From the NCBI GenBank assembly GCA_002361155.1, contig DERZ01000040.1:9773-26966 (forward strand): a DNA stretch of 17,194 nt, in the 5' to 3' direction. Positions within the stretch are counted from its first letter, which is position 1; every line of letters starts with the position of its first letter. The notes under the pieces were generated by a model, which saw only the letters and a program-made list of their open reading frames with translations, did not search any database and had not been told where the DNA came from. Position numbers and translations under genes: made by a program. The stretch is from Porphyromonadaceae bacterium UBA3327 (GTDB taxonomy: Bacteria > Bacteroidota > Bacteroidia > Bacteroidales > Muribaculaceae). Shown here piece by piece: positions 1 to 7,986 of this stretch.

Positions 1-49
1 ATTTTCATTTTGCTGTCTTATTACTTTGAGCCAGTTAGTGTATCGGCGG

Positions 50-1528
50 TTATTTCACGCTCCACTCCACGCCGTTTTTGGTGTCCTTGACCGAGAACCC
101 GAGTGCGGCGAGTTTGTCCCGAATCAGGTCGGAAGTGGTCCAGTCCTTCGCCTGCTTGGCGTTGGCCCTGATTTCCATCAGGAGGTCCACCGCTCCTTTG
201 TATGCCTCCGAGTCGGATGATGATCCGACGCTTTCAAGACGGATACCGAGAATCTCTCCGAGCATAACATCGAAAAGTTCCTTGAGACGCGCAATGTCGC
301 CGGCATCAAGCCGCACAAGACCGTCGGCCGCGGAATTGATTATCTTCACCGCTTCAAACAGGACAGAGATCACATTCGGAGTGTTCAGGTCGTCATCAAG
401 GGCCTCATAACATTTAGCCATCAGATCGGGAACCATCTCCGTGGATTTCTCCGCAGGATTCAACGCCTGAAGGCGCATATATGCGTCCTGAAGGCGCCCC
501 AGAGCCTTTTCGGCAGCCTGAAGGGCCTCGCTGGAGAAATTCACCACACTGCGGTAATGGGCCTGAAGGATGAAATATCGGATCACCATCGGAGAGAAAG
601 CCTGGGTCAGGAGGGGATGGTCTCCGGTGAAGAACTGCTCAAGGGTTATGAAGTTGCCATACGATTTGCCCATCTTCTTGCCATCGATGGTAATCATATT
701 GTTGTGCATCCAGCATTTCACGGCCTCATGCCCCTGGGCCGCCACGCTCTGCGCTATCTCGCATTCATGGTGGGGGAACATGAGGTCCATGCCGCCGCCA
801 TGGATATCGAATGTATCGCCGAGATATTTCCTGCCCATGGTGGAGCATTCGAGATGCCATCCGGGAAAACCCTCGCTCCAGGGACTCGGCCAATGCATTA
901 TATGCTCCGGAGCTGCCTTTTTCCACAAGGCGAAATCTAATGGATTCCGTTTCTCTTCCTGCCCGTCGAGAGCGCGGGTGGTGCTGAGCAGATCGTCGAT
1001 GTTGCGTCCTGACAGTTTGCCGTAATGATGGTCGGCATTGTATCTGGAGACATCGAAGTAGACCGAGCCGCAACTCTCGTAGGCATATCCGGATTCAAGT
1101 ATCTTCTTTACATACTCTATCTGTTCTATGATATGTCCCGAGGCATGGGGTTCGATCGACGGGGGGAGGACATTGAGCGCCTCCATGTCCCGGTGATAGC
1201 GGATGAGATAATGCTGCACCACTTCCATCGGCTCGAGCATCTCGAGCCGCGCCTTCTTGGCGATCTTGTCCTCACCCTCGTCGGCATCATGCTCGAGATG
1301 GCCCACATCTGTGATGTTGCGGACATAACGCACCTTGTATCCGAGATGACGCAGATAGCGGAAAAGGATGTCGAAGGTTATCGCCGGGCGCGCATGGCCC
1401 AGATGGGCGTCGCCATAGACGGTCGGCCCGCACACGTACATGCCTACGTGTCCCTCCTGAATCGGATGGAACGGACGGCATGAGCGCGTCAGAGTGTTGT
1501 ACAGCGAAAGATTATTCTCCTTGACCAT
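50..1528 (-). CDS. cysS: Cysteinyl-tRNA synthetase
   Basis: This cytoplasmic class I aminoacyl-tRNA synthetase charges tRNA-Cys with cysteine using ATP. The 492-residue product is complete and a little longer than the E. coli enzyme. The HIGH motif appears as HLGH (residues 42-45). The KMSKS loop reads KMGKS (285-289), a variant I associate with CysRS of this phylum. The expected zinc ligands are visible: C33 in CGPTVYG, C228 in HLECSTMG, and H253/E257 in the FPHHECE segment. The C-terminal third is the helical anticodon-binding region and ends normally. The start ATG follows the DUF3467 stop after a single base, so the two are almost certainly co-transcribed. I see no clear hairpin terminator in the 49 bases left downstream. 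The identification is secure. Confidence 0.97.
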   Translation of the reverse strand: MVKENNLSLYNTLTRSCRPFHPIQEGHVGMYVCGPTVYGDAHLGHARPAITFDILFRYLRHLGYKVRYVRNITDVGHLEHDADEGEDKIAKKARLEMLEPMEVVQHYLIRYHRDMEALNVLPPSIEPHASGHIIEQIEYVKKILESGYAYESCGSVYFDVSRYNADHHYGKLSGRNIDDLLSTTRALDGQEEKRNPLDFALWKKAAPEHIMHWPSPWSEGFPGWHLECSTMGRKYLGDTFDIHGGGMDLMFPHHECEIAQSVAAQGHEAVKCWMHNNMITIDGKKMGKSYGNFITLEQFFTGDHPLLTQAFSPMVIRYFILQAHYRSVVNFSSEALQAAEKALGRLQDAYMRLQALNPAEKSTEMVPDLMAKCYEALDDDLNTPNVISVLFEAVKIINSAADGLVRLDAGDIARLKELFDVMLGEILGIRLESVGSSSDSEAYKGAVDLLMEIRANAKQAKDWTTSDLIRDKLAALGFSVKDTKNGVEWSVK

Positions 1529-1529
1529 G

Positions 1530-1814
1530 TCAGTTGCTGCCTATTTTCCCGGCGCGGGGAGCGATTTCGCCAAACTGAGCCTCGTACTTCTTGATGTTGT
1601 CTGTAAGGGCGAAGAGAAGTTTCTTGGCGTTCTCGGGGCTCATGATCATGCGGCTCACCACCGGAGCCTGGGGCATACCGGGAGCTGCAAAGATGAAGTC
1701 AATGAGGAACTCGCTCGGAGTGTGTCCGATCATCGCGAGGTTGGTATATTTTCCGTCGGCCATTTCGGGACGGAGCTGGATCTGAAGCTGATTCTGGTTT
1801 TTCTCGTTTTCCAT
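1530..1814 (-). CDS. DUF3467 family protein
   Basis: This small protein of 94 residues matches my recollection of the DUF3467 family, which is widespread in Bacteroidetes and has no established function. Recognisable segments are the N-terminal [20 protein letters not shown], the middle [20 protein letters not shown] and [17 protein letters not shown], and the C-terminal helix around [12 protein letters not shown]. It has no signal peptide or membrane segment, so it should be cytoplasmic. It ends one base before cysS and lies 98 bp downstream of the lolD-type gene. A possible -7 box in that gap suggests DUF3467-cysS may have its own promoter. No residue pattern tells me its biochemical role. 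Confidence 0.9.
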   Translation of the reverse strand: MENEKNQNQLQIQLRPEMADGKYTNLAMIGHTPSEFLIDFIFAAPGMPQAPVVSRMIMSPENAKKLLFALTDNIKKYEAQFGEIAPRAGKIGSN

Positions 1815-1903
1815 TATTTTGATAATTTATTTTATTTTACAATTTCACTCCCGCAAAAAGCGGGACAAGCCCGGAATTTCCGTTTTTATATCGCGAAGTT
1901 AGC

Positions 1904-1911
1904 CAAATTTA
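1904..1911 (-). promoter_or_regulatory. Possible -7 box for DUF3467-cysS
   Basis: On the minus strand this reads TAAATTTG, an exact match to the Bacteroidetes -7 consensus TAnnTTTG. It lies across and just past the lolD stop codon and would give a 5' UTR of about 80 nt before DUF3467. I see no TTTG at the usual -33 spacing, so the call is tentative. The UTR would contain a small hairpin at 1850-1864 (CCCGC, five-base loop, GCGGG). Confidence 0.35.
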
Positions 1912-1912
1912 A

Positions 1913-2623
1913 TTACATAAGCAAATCAGGCCCGGAAATTCCCTCGTAATCGGCACCCCCGATGGCATCGGGATTCAGAATACGTCCGTCGGCCATCCTC
2001 ACCGTCCGGTCGGCAATGGAGGTCATTGAGGAGTCATGAGTCACGATCACGAAAGTCTGACCGAGCTTTTCCCGCAGTCCGGCTATGGTACTGCGGATTT
2101 CATCGCGGTTGCGTGAATCGAGACTTCCTGTGGGTTCGTCGGCGAAAATCACTCTCGGGCTGTTGACAAGAGCCCTGGCGATCGCCGCCCTCTGCCTCTC
2201 GCCGCCCGACATCTGCGCAGGTTTGTGCCTGAGCCTGTCGCCGAGCCCGAGCAGTCCGAGCAGTTCGGCAGCCCGCTTCTGCGCTCCTTTTCCGGACTCT
2301 CCCGCTATCATGGCGGGAAGAGCCACATTCTCCTGGGCGGTGAATTCCGGCAGCAACTGATGGAACTGAAAAATGAAGCCGATGTTGCGGTTGCGGAATG
2401 CGGAGAGACGACGGTCGTTAAACCGCGCGATATCCTCCCCGTCGTAAAAAACGGATCCCGAGTCGGGACGGTCGAGCGTTCCCGCTATCTGGAGCAAGGT
2501 GGTCTTTCCGGCGCCGCTCGGCCCCACAATGGTGATAATCTCATTATTACCTATCGAAAGCGATACGTTGTCAAGGACCCGGAGATTACCGTAAGACTTG
2601 TTGATACCTTTAAGTTCAATCAT
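1913..2623 (-). CDS. LolD-type ABC transporter ATP-binding protein
   Basis: This is the ATPase subunit of an ABC complex of the LolD/MacB/FtsE type, which in lipoprotein sorting powers release of lipoproteins from the inner membrane. The 236-residue protein has Walker A GPSGAGKTT (34-42), Q-loop Q86 in FQFHQLLPEFTAQENV (a segment typical of LolD), signature MSGGERQR (138-145), Walker B VIFADEP (158-164) and switch H196. No LolC/LolE-like permease is in the window, so the partner must be encoded elsewhere and the substrate is inferred only from sequence type. The gene lies 23 bp after tcdA. Its start region is tandemly duplicated (2607-2642), but the ATG at 2623 is supported by the usual MIELKGINKSYG opening. 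The ABC class is certain; the Lol assignment is likely. Confidence 0.92.
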   Translation of the reverse strand: MIELKGINKSYGNLRVLDNVSLSIGNNEIITIVGPSGAGKTTLLQIAGTLDRPDSGSVFYDGEDIARFNDRRLSAFRNRNIGFIFQFHQLLPEFTAQENVALPAMIAGESGKGAQKRAAELLGLLGLGDRLRHKPAQMSGGERQRAAIARALVNSPRVIFADEPTGSLDSRNRDEIRSTIAGLREKLGQTFVIVTHDSSMTSIADRTVRMADGRILNPDAIGGADYEGISGPDLLM

Positions 2624-2642
2624 CCTTTAAAGTTCAATGCAT
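2607..2642. repeat. Imperfect tandem duplication at lolD start
   Basis: On the plus strand CCTTTAAGTTCAATCAT (2607-2623) is followed at once by CCTTTAAAGTTCAATGCAT (2624-2642). The copies differ by two single-base insertions. The first copy is the opening of the lolD-type coding sequence including its ATG. The second lies in the tcdA-lolD gap and presents an upstream ATG followed directly by a stop (ATG CAT TGA on the minus strand). Confidence 0.85.
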
Positions 2643-2646
2643 GATT

Positions 2647-3369
2647 TCATTTTTCAGCGCAGGCAATACGCATCACTACGAAATTGGCAAGGCATATTCC
2701 GAACGTGGCCGGGACTGCGGCCGTGGTGCCGAACGAACTTCTTTTGTTTCGCTCGTCAAGCCGGATAACCGACGCCGAATGTGGCGGTTCACTGCTTGCC
2801 ACCACCGGGAGGGGATATGTCATGCCGGCTTTACGGAGCCGTTGCCGGACCGCTCGGGCAAGACCGTCGTCGCGAGTCTCGGAAATGTCGAGGTAGCGCA
2901 CCCGTGTAGGGTCGGTTCTTCCTCCTGCCCCCATCGAGGATATCACCCCAATGCCACAGCACAGACAATGGATCAGGAGAGCCACTTTGGGCGCTACGGT
3001 GTCGATGGCGTCGATTACAAAGTCTGAGTCGGCCGGAATCAGTTCCGCCACATTCTCCGGCGTGACGAACTGCCGCACGGAATGAACCTCGATCCCTGGA
3101 TTTATGGCCCTGAACCGGTCGGCGAAAAGCTCGACTTTGGGACAGCCAACATCCTGCGCGGTGGCAATCAGCTGCCTGTTGATGTTGGACTCCGCCACGC
3201 AGTCCGCATCGATCACCGTGATGCGCCCCACGCCGGAACGGACGAGGATCTCGGCCGCATAACCGCCCACTCCCCCCACGCCAACCACAGTGACATGCGC
3301 GGCGCCGAGACGCGCCACAGCCTCCTCCCCCAGGAGTGTGGCGGTGCGGCTCTGCCATTCGGGAATCAA
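2647..3369 (-). CDS. tcdA: tRNA threonylcarbamoyladenosine dehydratase
   Basis: TcdA is an E1-like (ThiF/MoeB fold) enzyme that uses ATP to cyclise t6A at position 37 of ANN-decoding tRNAs to ct6A. The 240-residue protein shows the Rossmann nucleotide motif GVGGVGG (30-36), the ATP-contacting segment NINRQ (62-66), the DAIDTVAPK segment near 120-128, and the family C-terminal stretch SSEPPHSASVIRLDE followed by SSFGTTAAVPATFG. The start is TTG at 3369-3367. It overlaps the TGA of the upstream HMA gene (TTGA, 4-base overlap), and the following IPEWQSRTATLLGEE is the expected N-terminus; no in-frame ATG fits. The overlap implies translational coupling. The call is firm and the non-ATG start is well supported. 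Confidence 0.93.
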   Translation of the reverse strand: MIPEWQSRTATLLGEEAVARLGAAHVTVVGVGGVGGYAAEILVRSGVGRITVIDADCVAESNINRQLIATAQDVGCPKVELFADRFRAINPGIEVHSVRQFVTPENVAELIPADSDFVIDAIDTVAPKVALLIHCLCCGIGVISSMGAGGRTDPTRVRYLDISETRDDGLARAVRQRLRKAGMTYPLPVVASSEPPHSASVIRLDERNKRSSFGTTAAVPATFGICLANFVVMRIACAEK

Positions 3370-3590
3370 TATCCCGGCTGGCGGAGCCAGCTCCCTTTGA
3401 ATCCGGTCTCGGCGATCGCCGCCTCTACTCTGGCAGCAGTCCCGGCATTCTCCGGAAGTCCGTCAACTTCAAGCACCTTGTCGGCCGATTCGAGATCGAG
3501 ACTCCACCGCGCATCGGGAAACTTTTCCTGAAGACCGTTGATAATGGCGGCCTTGCAGCCTCCGCATTTCGCGTTTGTCGAAAATTTCAT
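3366..3590 (-). CDS. Small HMA-domain metal-binding protein (CopZ-like)
   Basis: This 74-residue protein is essentially a single ferredoxin-like heavy-metal-associated domain. The metal-binding motif is CGGC (C9 and C12) in NAKCGGCKAAI. The conserved MxCxxC methionine is replaced, with A7 at that position. The rest has the expected length for beta-alpha-beta-beta-alpha-beta. It lies 37 bp after copA and overlaps tcdA by 4 bases. By position it is a candidate copper chaperone for the adjacent ATPase, analogous to CopZ. The last residues (GSWLRQPGY) lack the usual domain ending. The metal and partner are inferred from motif and context. Confidence 0.88.
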   Translation of the reverse strand: MKFSTNAKCGGCKAAIINGLQEKFPDARWSLDLESADKVLEVDGLPENAGTAARVEAAIAETGFKGSWLRQPGY

Positions 3591-3627
3591 AGCAATCTGT
3601 TTTCAGTTTCTTGTCCTGTTATTTTTT

Positions 3628-5841
3628 TCATATTCTCAAGGAGTTGCCCACCACACATACCGAAGAGAGCGCCATAGCGGCCGAGGCTATCATGGGGGTC
3701 AGCATGATTCCGAACGGGAAGAGCACTCCGGCCGCTATCGGAATCCCTATTATATTATATATAAACGCCCAAAAGAGGTTTTCTCGTATAATCCTTACGG
3801 TTCTCGACGAAAGACCCATCGCCTCAGGCAACATCGAGAGGCGGCCGCCGACGAGTGTGAGCTGAGCCACATCTATGGCAATGTCGGATCCTGTGCCCAT
3901 AGCCACGGAGACATCGGCCTCGGCAAGGGCCTCGGCATCGTTGATTCCGTCACCGGCCATGGCCACAACGCGCCCCCTGGAACGGAGTTCCAGCACCACC
4001 TCAAGCTTACCGGAAGGCATCATTTCGGCATAAACCTCAGATATGCCAGCCCTGGCAGCCATGTTCCCGGCGGCGCTCCGCTTGTCGCCGGTTATCATGG
4101 CAACCTCTATACCTTTGTCCTTCATAGACCGGATTGCCTCGGCAACACCGGGCTGGATTCTGTCCTCCACGCAAAACAGAGCCACAGGGCTTCCGTCGCA
4201 CGAAGCAGCCACCACTCCCAGTCCGTTGTCCTGCCATTCCGCAGCCTTTGAGACGAACTCCCCATCTGCCTTCGCGATATCCGCACTGCCGATGAACCAG
4301 GATTTACCATCTGCCTCAAACTTCATTCCCTTGCCGGGAATGTAATCGGTATGCCCGGGCCGGACAGGCACGATTCCCTCCTGCCTGAAATATAGAGACA
4401 GCGCTTCGGCAAGTGGATGGGTAGAGTCGATTTCGGCTCCATACAGGAGCGCGCAGAGCCTCTCCCTCCCCTCTCCTTCCCCGTAACCAGGCGCGAAGAA
4501 AGTGTCGGTGACCCTGGGATGACCTTCGGTGACGGTGCCTGTCTTGTCTAGCAGAAGAGTGTTGACTTTCGACAGCAGTTCGAGGGCCGTGGCATCCTTG
4601 ACAAGAATACCCTTTCGGGCTCCTTTGCCTATACCTACCATTATGGCGGTCGGAGTGGCAAGTCCGAGCGCGCAAGGACAGGCAATCACCAGCACCGATA
4701 CCGAGGCCACCAACGCCTGCGGTAAATATTCGGATCCGAATGCGGACCACACGACGAATGTCAATATGGCCAATGCAATCACCGTAGGCACGAAGACGGC
4801 ACTTATGCGGTCCACGAGCTTCTGTACCGGAGCCTTGGAACCCTGTGCCTCTCTCACCGAACGGATTATGCGCGACAATTCCGTATCAGCCCCTACTTTA
4901 TCTGCCCTTATCGTTACGGAGCCGAGTCCGTTGACAGTTCCCGACGACACCTTGTCTCCCTTCTGCTTCTCCACCTTGGCGGGTTCGCCGGTGAGCATGC
5001 TCTCGTCGACAGAGGTCACTCCCTCCTCCACGCGGCCATCCACCGGTATCCGCTCGCCGGGACGCACACGGAGGAGGTCACCCGGCACAATGTGCGATAT
5101 CTTCACCGTCTCTATCTTTCCGTCCCTTCCGATGCGCAATGCCTCGGAAGGCTGCATGCCCATCAGAGCACGCAAGGCAGCGCCAGTGTTGCGACGACTC
5201 CTCCCCTCCATGAGTTTGCCGGTAAGCACAAAGGCTATGATCATGGCGGCACCCTCGTAATACAGATCCGCCCGGACTCCCCGACCTTCGAGAAATTCCG
5301 GCCACAGAGTGTTGAAGAAAGAGAAAAGGAAGCTGACAGCCGTCGACAGGGCCACAAGGGTATCCATCGTGGGACGGCCTTTAATAAGGGAACGGAAACC
5401 TCTGACGTAGAATCCGCGGCCACAGACCGTCATCACAATCAGCGTAGCGGCCATATACCACCATGCCTCTCCCGGGAAATGAATGTGGGTCATGCACAGC
5501 ACTGCTACGGGAAGCGTCAGCACCCATGCGATAATCACCTTCATCTTCAGAGAGCGGTACGCTACCGCTTCCTGACGCTCCTTCTCCTCGACAGCCTCTG
5601 CTTCATCACCGGCAACGATCATGTCATAACCTGCCTTGCGCACCGCCTCCGCAATCATTGCTGGCGACATCACGCCGGAATCCCATTCCACGGTCACGGA
5701 TGAGGTGGCGAAATTCACTTCCGCCGCCCTCACGCCAGTCAGTTCGCCGACAGTTTTCTGAACCGTCCCCGCACACACCGCACACATCATCCCGGTGACG
5801 GGAAATGTAGCTTTCTCTATCATAAGTTTCTTATTTTCCAT
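3628..5841 (-). CDS. copA: Copper-exporting P1B-type ATPase
   Basis: This inner-membrane Cu+ efflux pump drives cytosolic copper(I) outward with ATP. Order of features: one N-terminal HMA domain with GMMCAVC (C20, C23), an acidic/charged linker near 78-92, paired membrane helices from about 100, actuator motif TGEP (284-287), the CPC metal site (388-390), phosphorylation motif DKTGT (432-436), HP motif (475-476), TGD (584-586) and GDGIND (630-635). The last two helices carry YN (695-696) and MxxSS (M723, S726, S727), the residues that mark Cu+-specific members. The gene overlaps the upstream methyltransferase by 22 bp from its first ATG. An alternative ATG at 5823 (residue 7) makes a classic ATGA stop-start overlap and may be the true start (731 residues). 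No copper-responsive regulator is in the window. Confidence 0.96.
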   Translation of the reverse strand: MENKKLMIEKATFPVTGMMCAVCAGTVQKTVGELTGVRAAEVNFATSSVTVEWDSGVMSPAMIAEAVRKAGYDMIVAGDEAEAVEEKERQEAVAYRSLKMKVIIAWVLTLPVAVLCMTHIHFPGEAWWYMAATLIVMTVCGRGFYVRGFRSLIKGRPTMDTLVALSTAVSFLFSFFNTLWPEFLEGRGVRADLYYEGAAMIIAFVLTGKLMEGRSRRNTGAALRALMGMQPSEALRIGRDGKIETVKISHIVPGDLLRVRPGERIPVDGRVEEGVTSVDESMLTGEPAKVEKQKGDKVSSGTVNGLGSVTIRADKVGADTELSRIIRSVREAQGSKAPVQKLVDRISAVFVPTVIALAILTFVVWSAFGSEYLPQALVASVSVLVIACPCALGLATPTAIMVGIGKGARKGILVKDATALELLSKVNTLLLDKTGTVTEGHPRVTDTFFAPGYGEGEGRERLCALLYGAEIDSTHPLAEALSLYFRQEGIVPVRPGHTDYIPGKGMKFEADGKSWFIGSADIAKADGEFVSKAAEWQDNGLGVVAASCDGSPVALFCVEDRIQPGVAEAIRSMKDKGIEVAMITGDKRSAAGNMAARAGISEVYAEMMPSGKLEVVLELRSRGRVVAMAGDGINDAEALAEADVSVAMGTGSDIAIDVAQLTLVGGRLSMLPEAMGLSSRTVRIIRENLFWAFIYNIIGIPIAAGVLFPFGIMLTPMIASAAMALSSVCVVGNSLRI

Positions 5842-7076
5842 TCAGCGGGATAAAGATTGTTGGCTCTCGTACCCAGATTTTTCACAAAGCCGAGCGGATA
5901 TCCCTTGTAAGTTATAACAACGAAGCCTCGCGGAGTTTCGGGCGGAAGCACCATAGACTCATGACGCAGATAACTTAGCGCCGCGGCTTCGCCGACTTCC
6001 GCCTCCGGATACCTGTTGCGTGGGAAATCATACGCAAGCGCCCATTCGGAGCGGGGAATCTCGATTCCCTCTTTTTTACCGTCCCGCTTCGGGCGCAGTG
6101 TTTCGGTACGCGGGATTCCGTCCATCAACGGCCTCAGGGAAGCTTTCAGTCGGGATACTGCCTGGATTTTCCCTGCCGGAGCAGCGCCCGGTTTGCGCAT
6201 TACGGCCGCAAACAGCCCTTCCCCTCTTGTAACATGGGGCATGAACCTGAGTGCCGGATATGGGCCTGATGCCTGCGGCGATATTCCCCACTCCGGAGGC
6301 AACTTGAGATCCACCGCCTCAAGGCCGAGATTCTCCATGGCAAACCGTAGATTCCCCTCGTTCTCCCTGGTATTGAAAGTGCATGTGGAATAGATAAGGA
6401 TACCACCCGGAGCCAGAGCCTCGACCGCATCGGCAAGTATCTTTCGCTGCAGTGTCTCGCAAGCTGCCACAAGTCCTTCTGTCCATTGGGCAGCCGCCGC
6501 CTCGTCCTTACGCATCATTCCCTCCCCGCTGCATGGAGCGTCGGAGATCACCAGGTCGAAAATCGGCCCCCCGGACGCAAACACACCGGTGTCGACACTC
6601 GTCACAACTGTACCCGGGACCCCCCACTTCATCAGGTTTTCACGCAGAATCTTCGCCCGCTTGGGCATTATCTCGTTGGCTATCACCGTGGCGGTGTCGG
6701 GCAATGCATTCATGGCGGCAGTGGTCTTGCCTCCCGGAGCGGCACAAAGGTCAAGGACTCTCGGCGAGGGCGGCAACATCGGAAGGACGCGCCCGACAAT
6801 CGTCTCGTGAATCATCGACGAGGCCTCCTGCACATAGAAGAGACCGGCATGAAAAAGAGGATTGAGCGTGAACACCGGCCGGTCCGGAAGATAGAATCCG
6901 CTGCCGCACCATGGGACCGGCTGCAGACCATCGTATCCGAGCACTGCCGGATCGTCCAGTTTCCGCCGGTTGATACGTATGCTCGTCTCCGGCCTCACAC
7001 CTAAGGACTCCACGAGGGCTTCCACATCAAGCCCCTCTATCTCCTTGAGACTCGCGATAAATTCTGGTTTTAACAT
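5820..7076 (-). CDS. RsmF-like rRNA (cytosine-C5) methyltransferase
   Basis: This SAM-dependent RNA m5C methyltransferase of the NOL1/NOP2/sun family most resembles RsmF-type enzymes acting on 16S rRNA. The 418-residue protein has an N-terminal RNA-binding segment, then [14 protein letters not shown] sequence near 80-90 leading into the Rossmann core. The SAM loop is CAAPGGKT (111-118). Both catalytic cysteines are present: C182 in PCSGEG and C232 in [13 protein letters not shown]. The C-terminal part (about 340-418, with [35 protein letters not shown]) fits the PUA-like extension of this subfamily. It is the first gene of the leftward operon, with a promoter candidate about 55 bp upstream, and overlaps copA. 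The family is certain; the exact target base is not visible. Confidence 0.93.
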   Translation of the reverse strand: MLKPEFIASLKEIEGLDVEALVESLGVRPETSIRINRRKLDDPAVLGYDGLQPVPWCGSGFYLPDRPVFTLNPLFHAGLFYVQEASSMIHETIVGRVLPMLPPSPRVLDLCAAPGGKTTAAMNALPDTATVIANEIMPKRAKILRENLMKWGVPGTVVTSVDTGVFASGGPIFDLVISDAPCSGEGMMRKDEAAAAQWTEGLVAACETLQRKILADAVEALAPGGILIYSTCTFNTRENEGNLRFAMENLGLEAVDLKLPPEWGISPQASGPYPALRFMPHVTRGEGLFAAVMRKPGAAPAGKIQAVSRLKASLRPLMDGIPRTETLRPKRDGKKEGIEIPRSEWALAYDFPRNRYPEAEVGEAAALSYLRHESMVLPPETPRGFVVITYKGYPLGFVKNLGTRANNLYPAEWKIRNL

Positions 7077-7131
7077 CCGCGGACAATTTTATAATTTCTG
7101 ATTTTGACAGAAACTTGAGGTTTTCAACTTA

Positions 7132-7139
7132 CAAAATTA
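7132..7139 (-). promoter_or_regulatory. -7 box for the rsmF-like/copA operon
   Basis: On the minus strand this reads TAATTTTG, matching TAnnTTTG. Transcription would begin near 7125, giving a UTR of roughly 50 nt to the ATG at 7076. The -33 position has a T/C-rich tract rather than a clear TTTG. Position at the head of a tightly packed gene series supports the call. Confidence 0.5.
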
Positions 7140-7172
7140 GAAAAAAAGAAGGATTATATGCCAGGAATTTGT

Positions 7173-7180
7173 TAAATTTG
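7173..7180 (+). promoter_or_regulatory. -7 box for the rsmI-like/MBL pair
   Basis: TAAATTTG matches the Bacteroidetes -7 consensus TAnnTTTG and lies 35 bp before the ATG at 7216, giving a UTR of about 29 nt. There is no good TTTG at -33. Together with 7132-7139 it makes the 139-bp gap 7077-7215 a divergent promoter region; I see nothing else in it. Confidence 0.45.
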
Positions 7181-7215
7181 AAGTTTGTTTAAAACGTGAT
7201 ATTAAAATCTCTCAG

Positions 7216-7986
7216 ATGTTGCCCCCGGCTCTATACCTCATTCCCGTCGAAATCGGCGACTCTCCTCTCGACATGACCATTCCTTCCGGAAATCTGCGCA
7301 TTGTGCGCGAGATACGGACTTTTATAGTGGAGAATCTCCGCACCGCCCGTCGCTGTCTGCGAAGGTGGGACCGGGAGTTCCCTATCGACGCATGTACGTT
7401 CCATGAACTGAACGGACACACAGCGGCAACCGACATATCGGGATTTCTCGATGCATTGCGCCGCGGGGAACCGGTCGGGATGATGAGCGAAGCGGGATGC
7501 CCCGCTGTGGCCGATCCGGGAGCGGCGGTAGTGGAGATCGCCCAGCGTGAACTGCTGAAAGTGGTGCCCCTCACAGGCCCTTCAAGCATCCTGCTGTCGC
7601 TTATGGCCTCCGGATTCAACGGCCAGGGCTTCGCCTTCAACGGCTATCTGCCCGTGAAGGAGGATGAAAAGGGGAAAGTGATCAAGGAACTGGAGGCGCG
7701 GGCCTCACGGCTCGGCCAGACACAGATATTCATAGAGACTCCCTATCGCAACAACCGTATGCTAAAGTTCCTCGCCACACATCTGCGCCCGGACACGCTC
7801 CTCTGTGTGGCATGTGACATATCATCTTCATCCGAGAGCATAGTGACGATGCCGGCAGCCGGATGGCGGGAATGCAAGACGGATTATGATAAGCGGCCCG
7901 CCATATTTCTGATACATCGCAACGATTCTGAACAGGCGAGAAGACGAGAAAGGAGAGAATGGGGAGAAAGGAGCAAAGGAAAATGA
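7216..7986 (+). CDS. RsmI-like SAM-dependent methyltransferase (divergent paralogue)
   Basis: This is a tetrapyrrole-methylase-fold (SAM-dependent) protein of 256 residues. It resembles RsmI, which 2'-O-methylates C1402 of 16S rRNA, but is a divergent version. The opening ALYLIPVEIGDSPLD replaces the canonical RsmI opening with its GNLxD segment. Conserved pieces are SEAGCPAVADPG (91-102, cofactor loop), LTGPSSILLSL (119-129, with RsmI-like GPSS), FAFNGYLP, and IFIETPYRNN (171-180). The C-terminus is a basic Arg-rich tail (ARRRERREWGERSKGK). Its TGA overlaps the next gene's ATG (ATGA), so the two are translationally coupled. From memory, Bacteroidetes carry this form in addition to true RsmI. 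Methylase fold is sure; the substrate is unproven. Confidence 0.85.
   Translation: MLPPALYLIPVEIGDSPLDMTIPSGNLRIVREIRTFIVENLRTARRCLRRWDREFPIDACTFHELNGHTAATDISGFLDALRRGEPVGMMSEAGCPAVADPGAAVVEIAQRELLKVVPLTGPSSILLSLMASGFNGQGFAFNGYLPVKEDEKGKVIKELEARASRLGQTQIFIETPYRNNRMLKFLATHLRPDTLLCVACDISSSSESIVTMPAAGWRECKTDYDKRPAIFLIHRNDSEQARRRERREWGERSKGK

Noticed and set aside
1..8. A minus-strand ATG (ATGAAAAT) at the extreme left edge, 41 bases past the cysS stop.
   Set aside because: It may open the next leftward gene, but eight bases cannot support a call.
281..295. KMGKS instead of KMSKS in CysRS (actual location near 662-676) considered as an anomaly.
   Set aside because: I believe this is a common variant in CysRS of this phylum and all other motifs are intact.
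1850..1864. CCCGC/GCGGG hairpin between lolD and DUF3467 as a terminator.
   Set aside because: The stem is only 5 bp and no T tract follows on either strand.
1869..1942. Near-identical GCCCGGAA(A/T)TTCC segments at 1869-1882 and 1930-1942.
   Set aside because: Short, and one copy is in coding sequence at the lolD end; chance cannot be excluded.
4529..5260. Long plus-strand open frame of 243 codons antisense to copA.
   Set aside because: Composition is that of a shadow frame (Ser/Thr/Arg/Pro-rich) and the minus strand encodes a complete CopA with all motifs.
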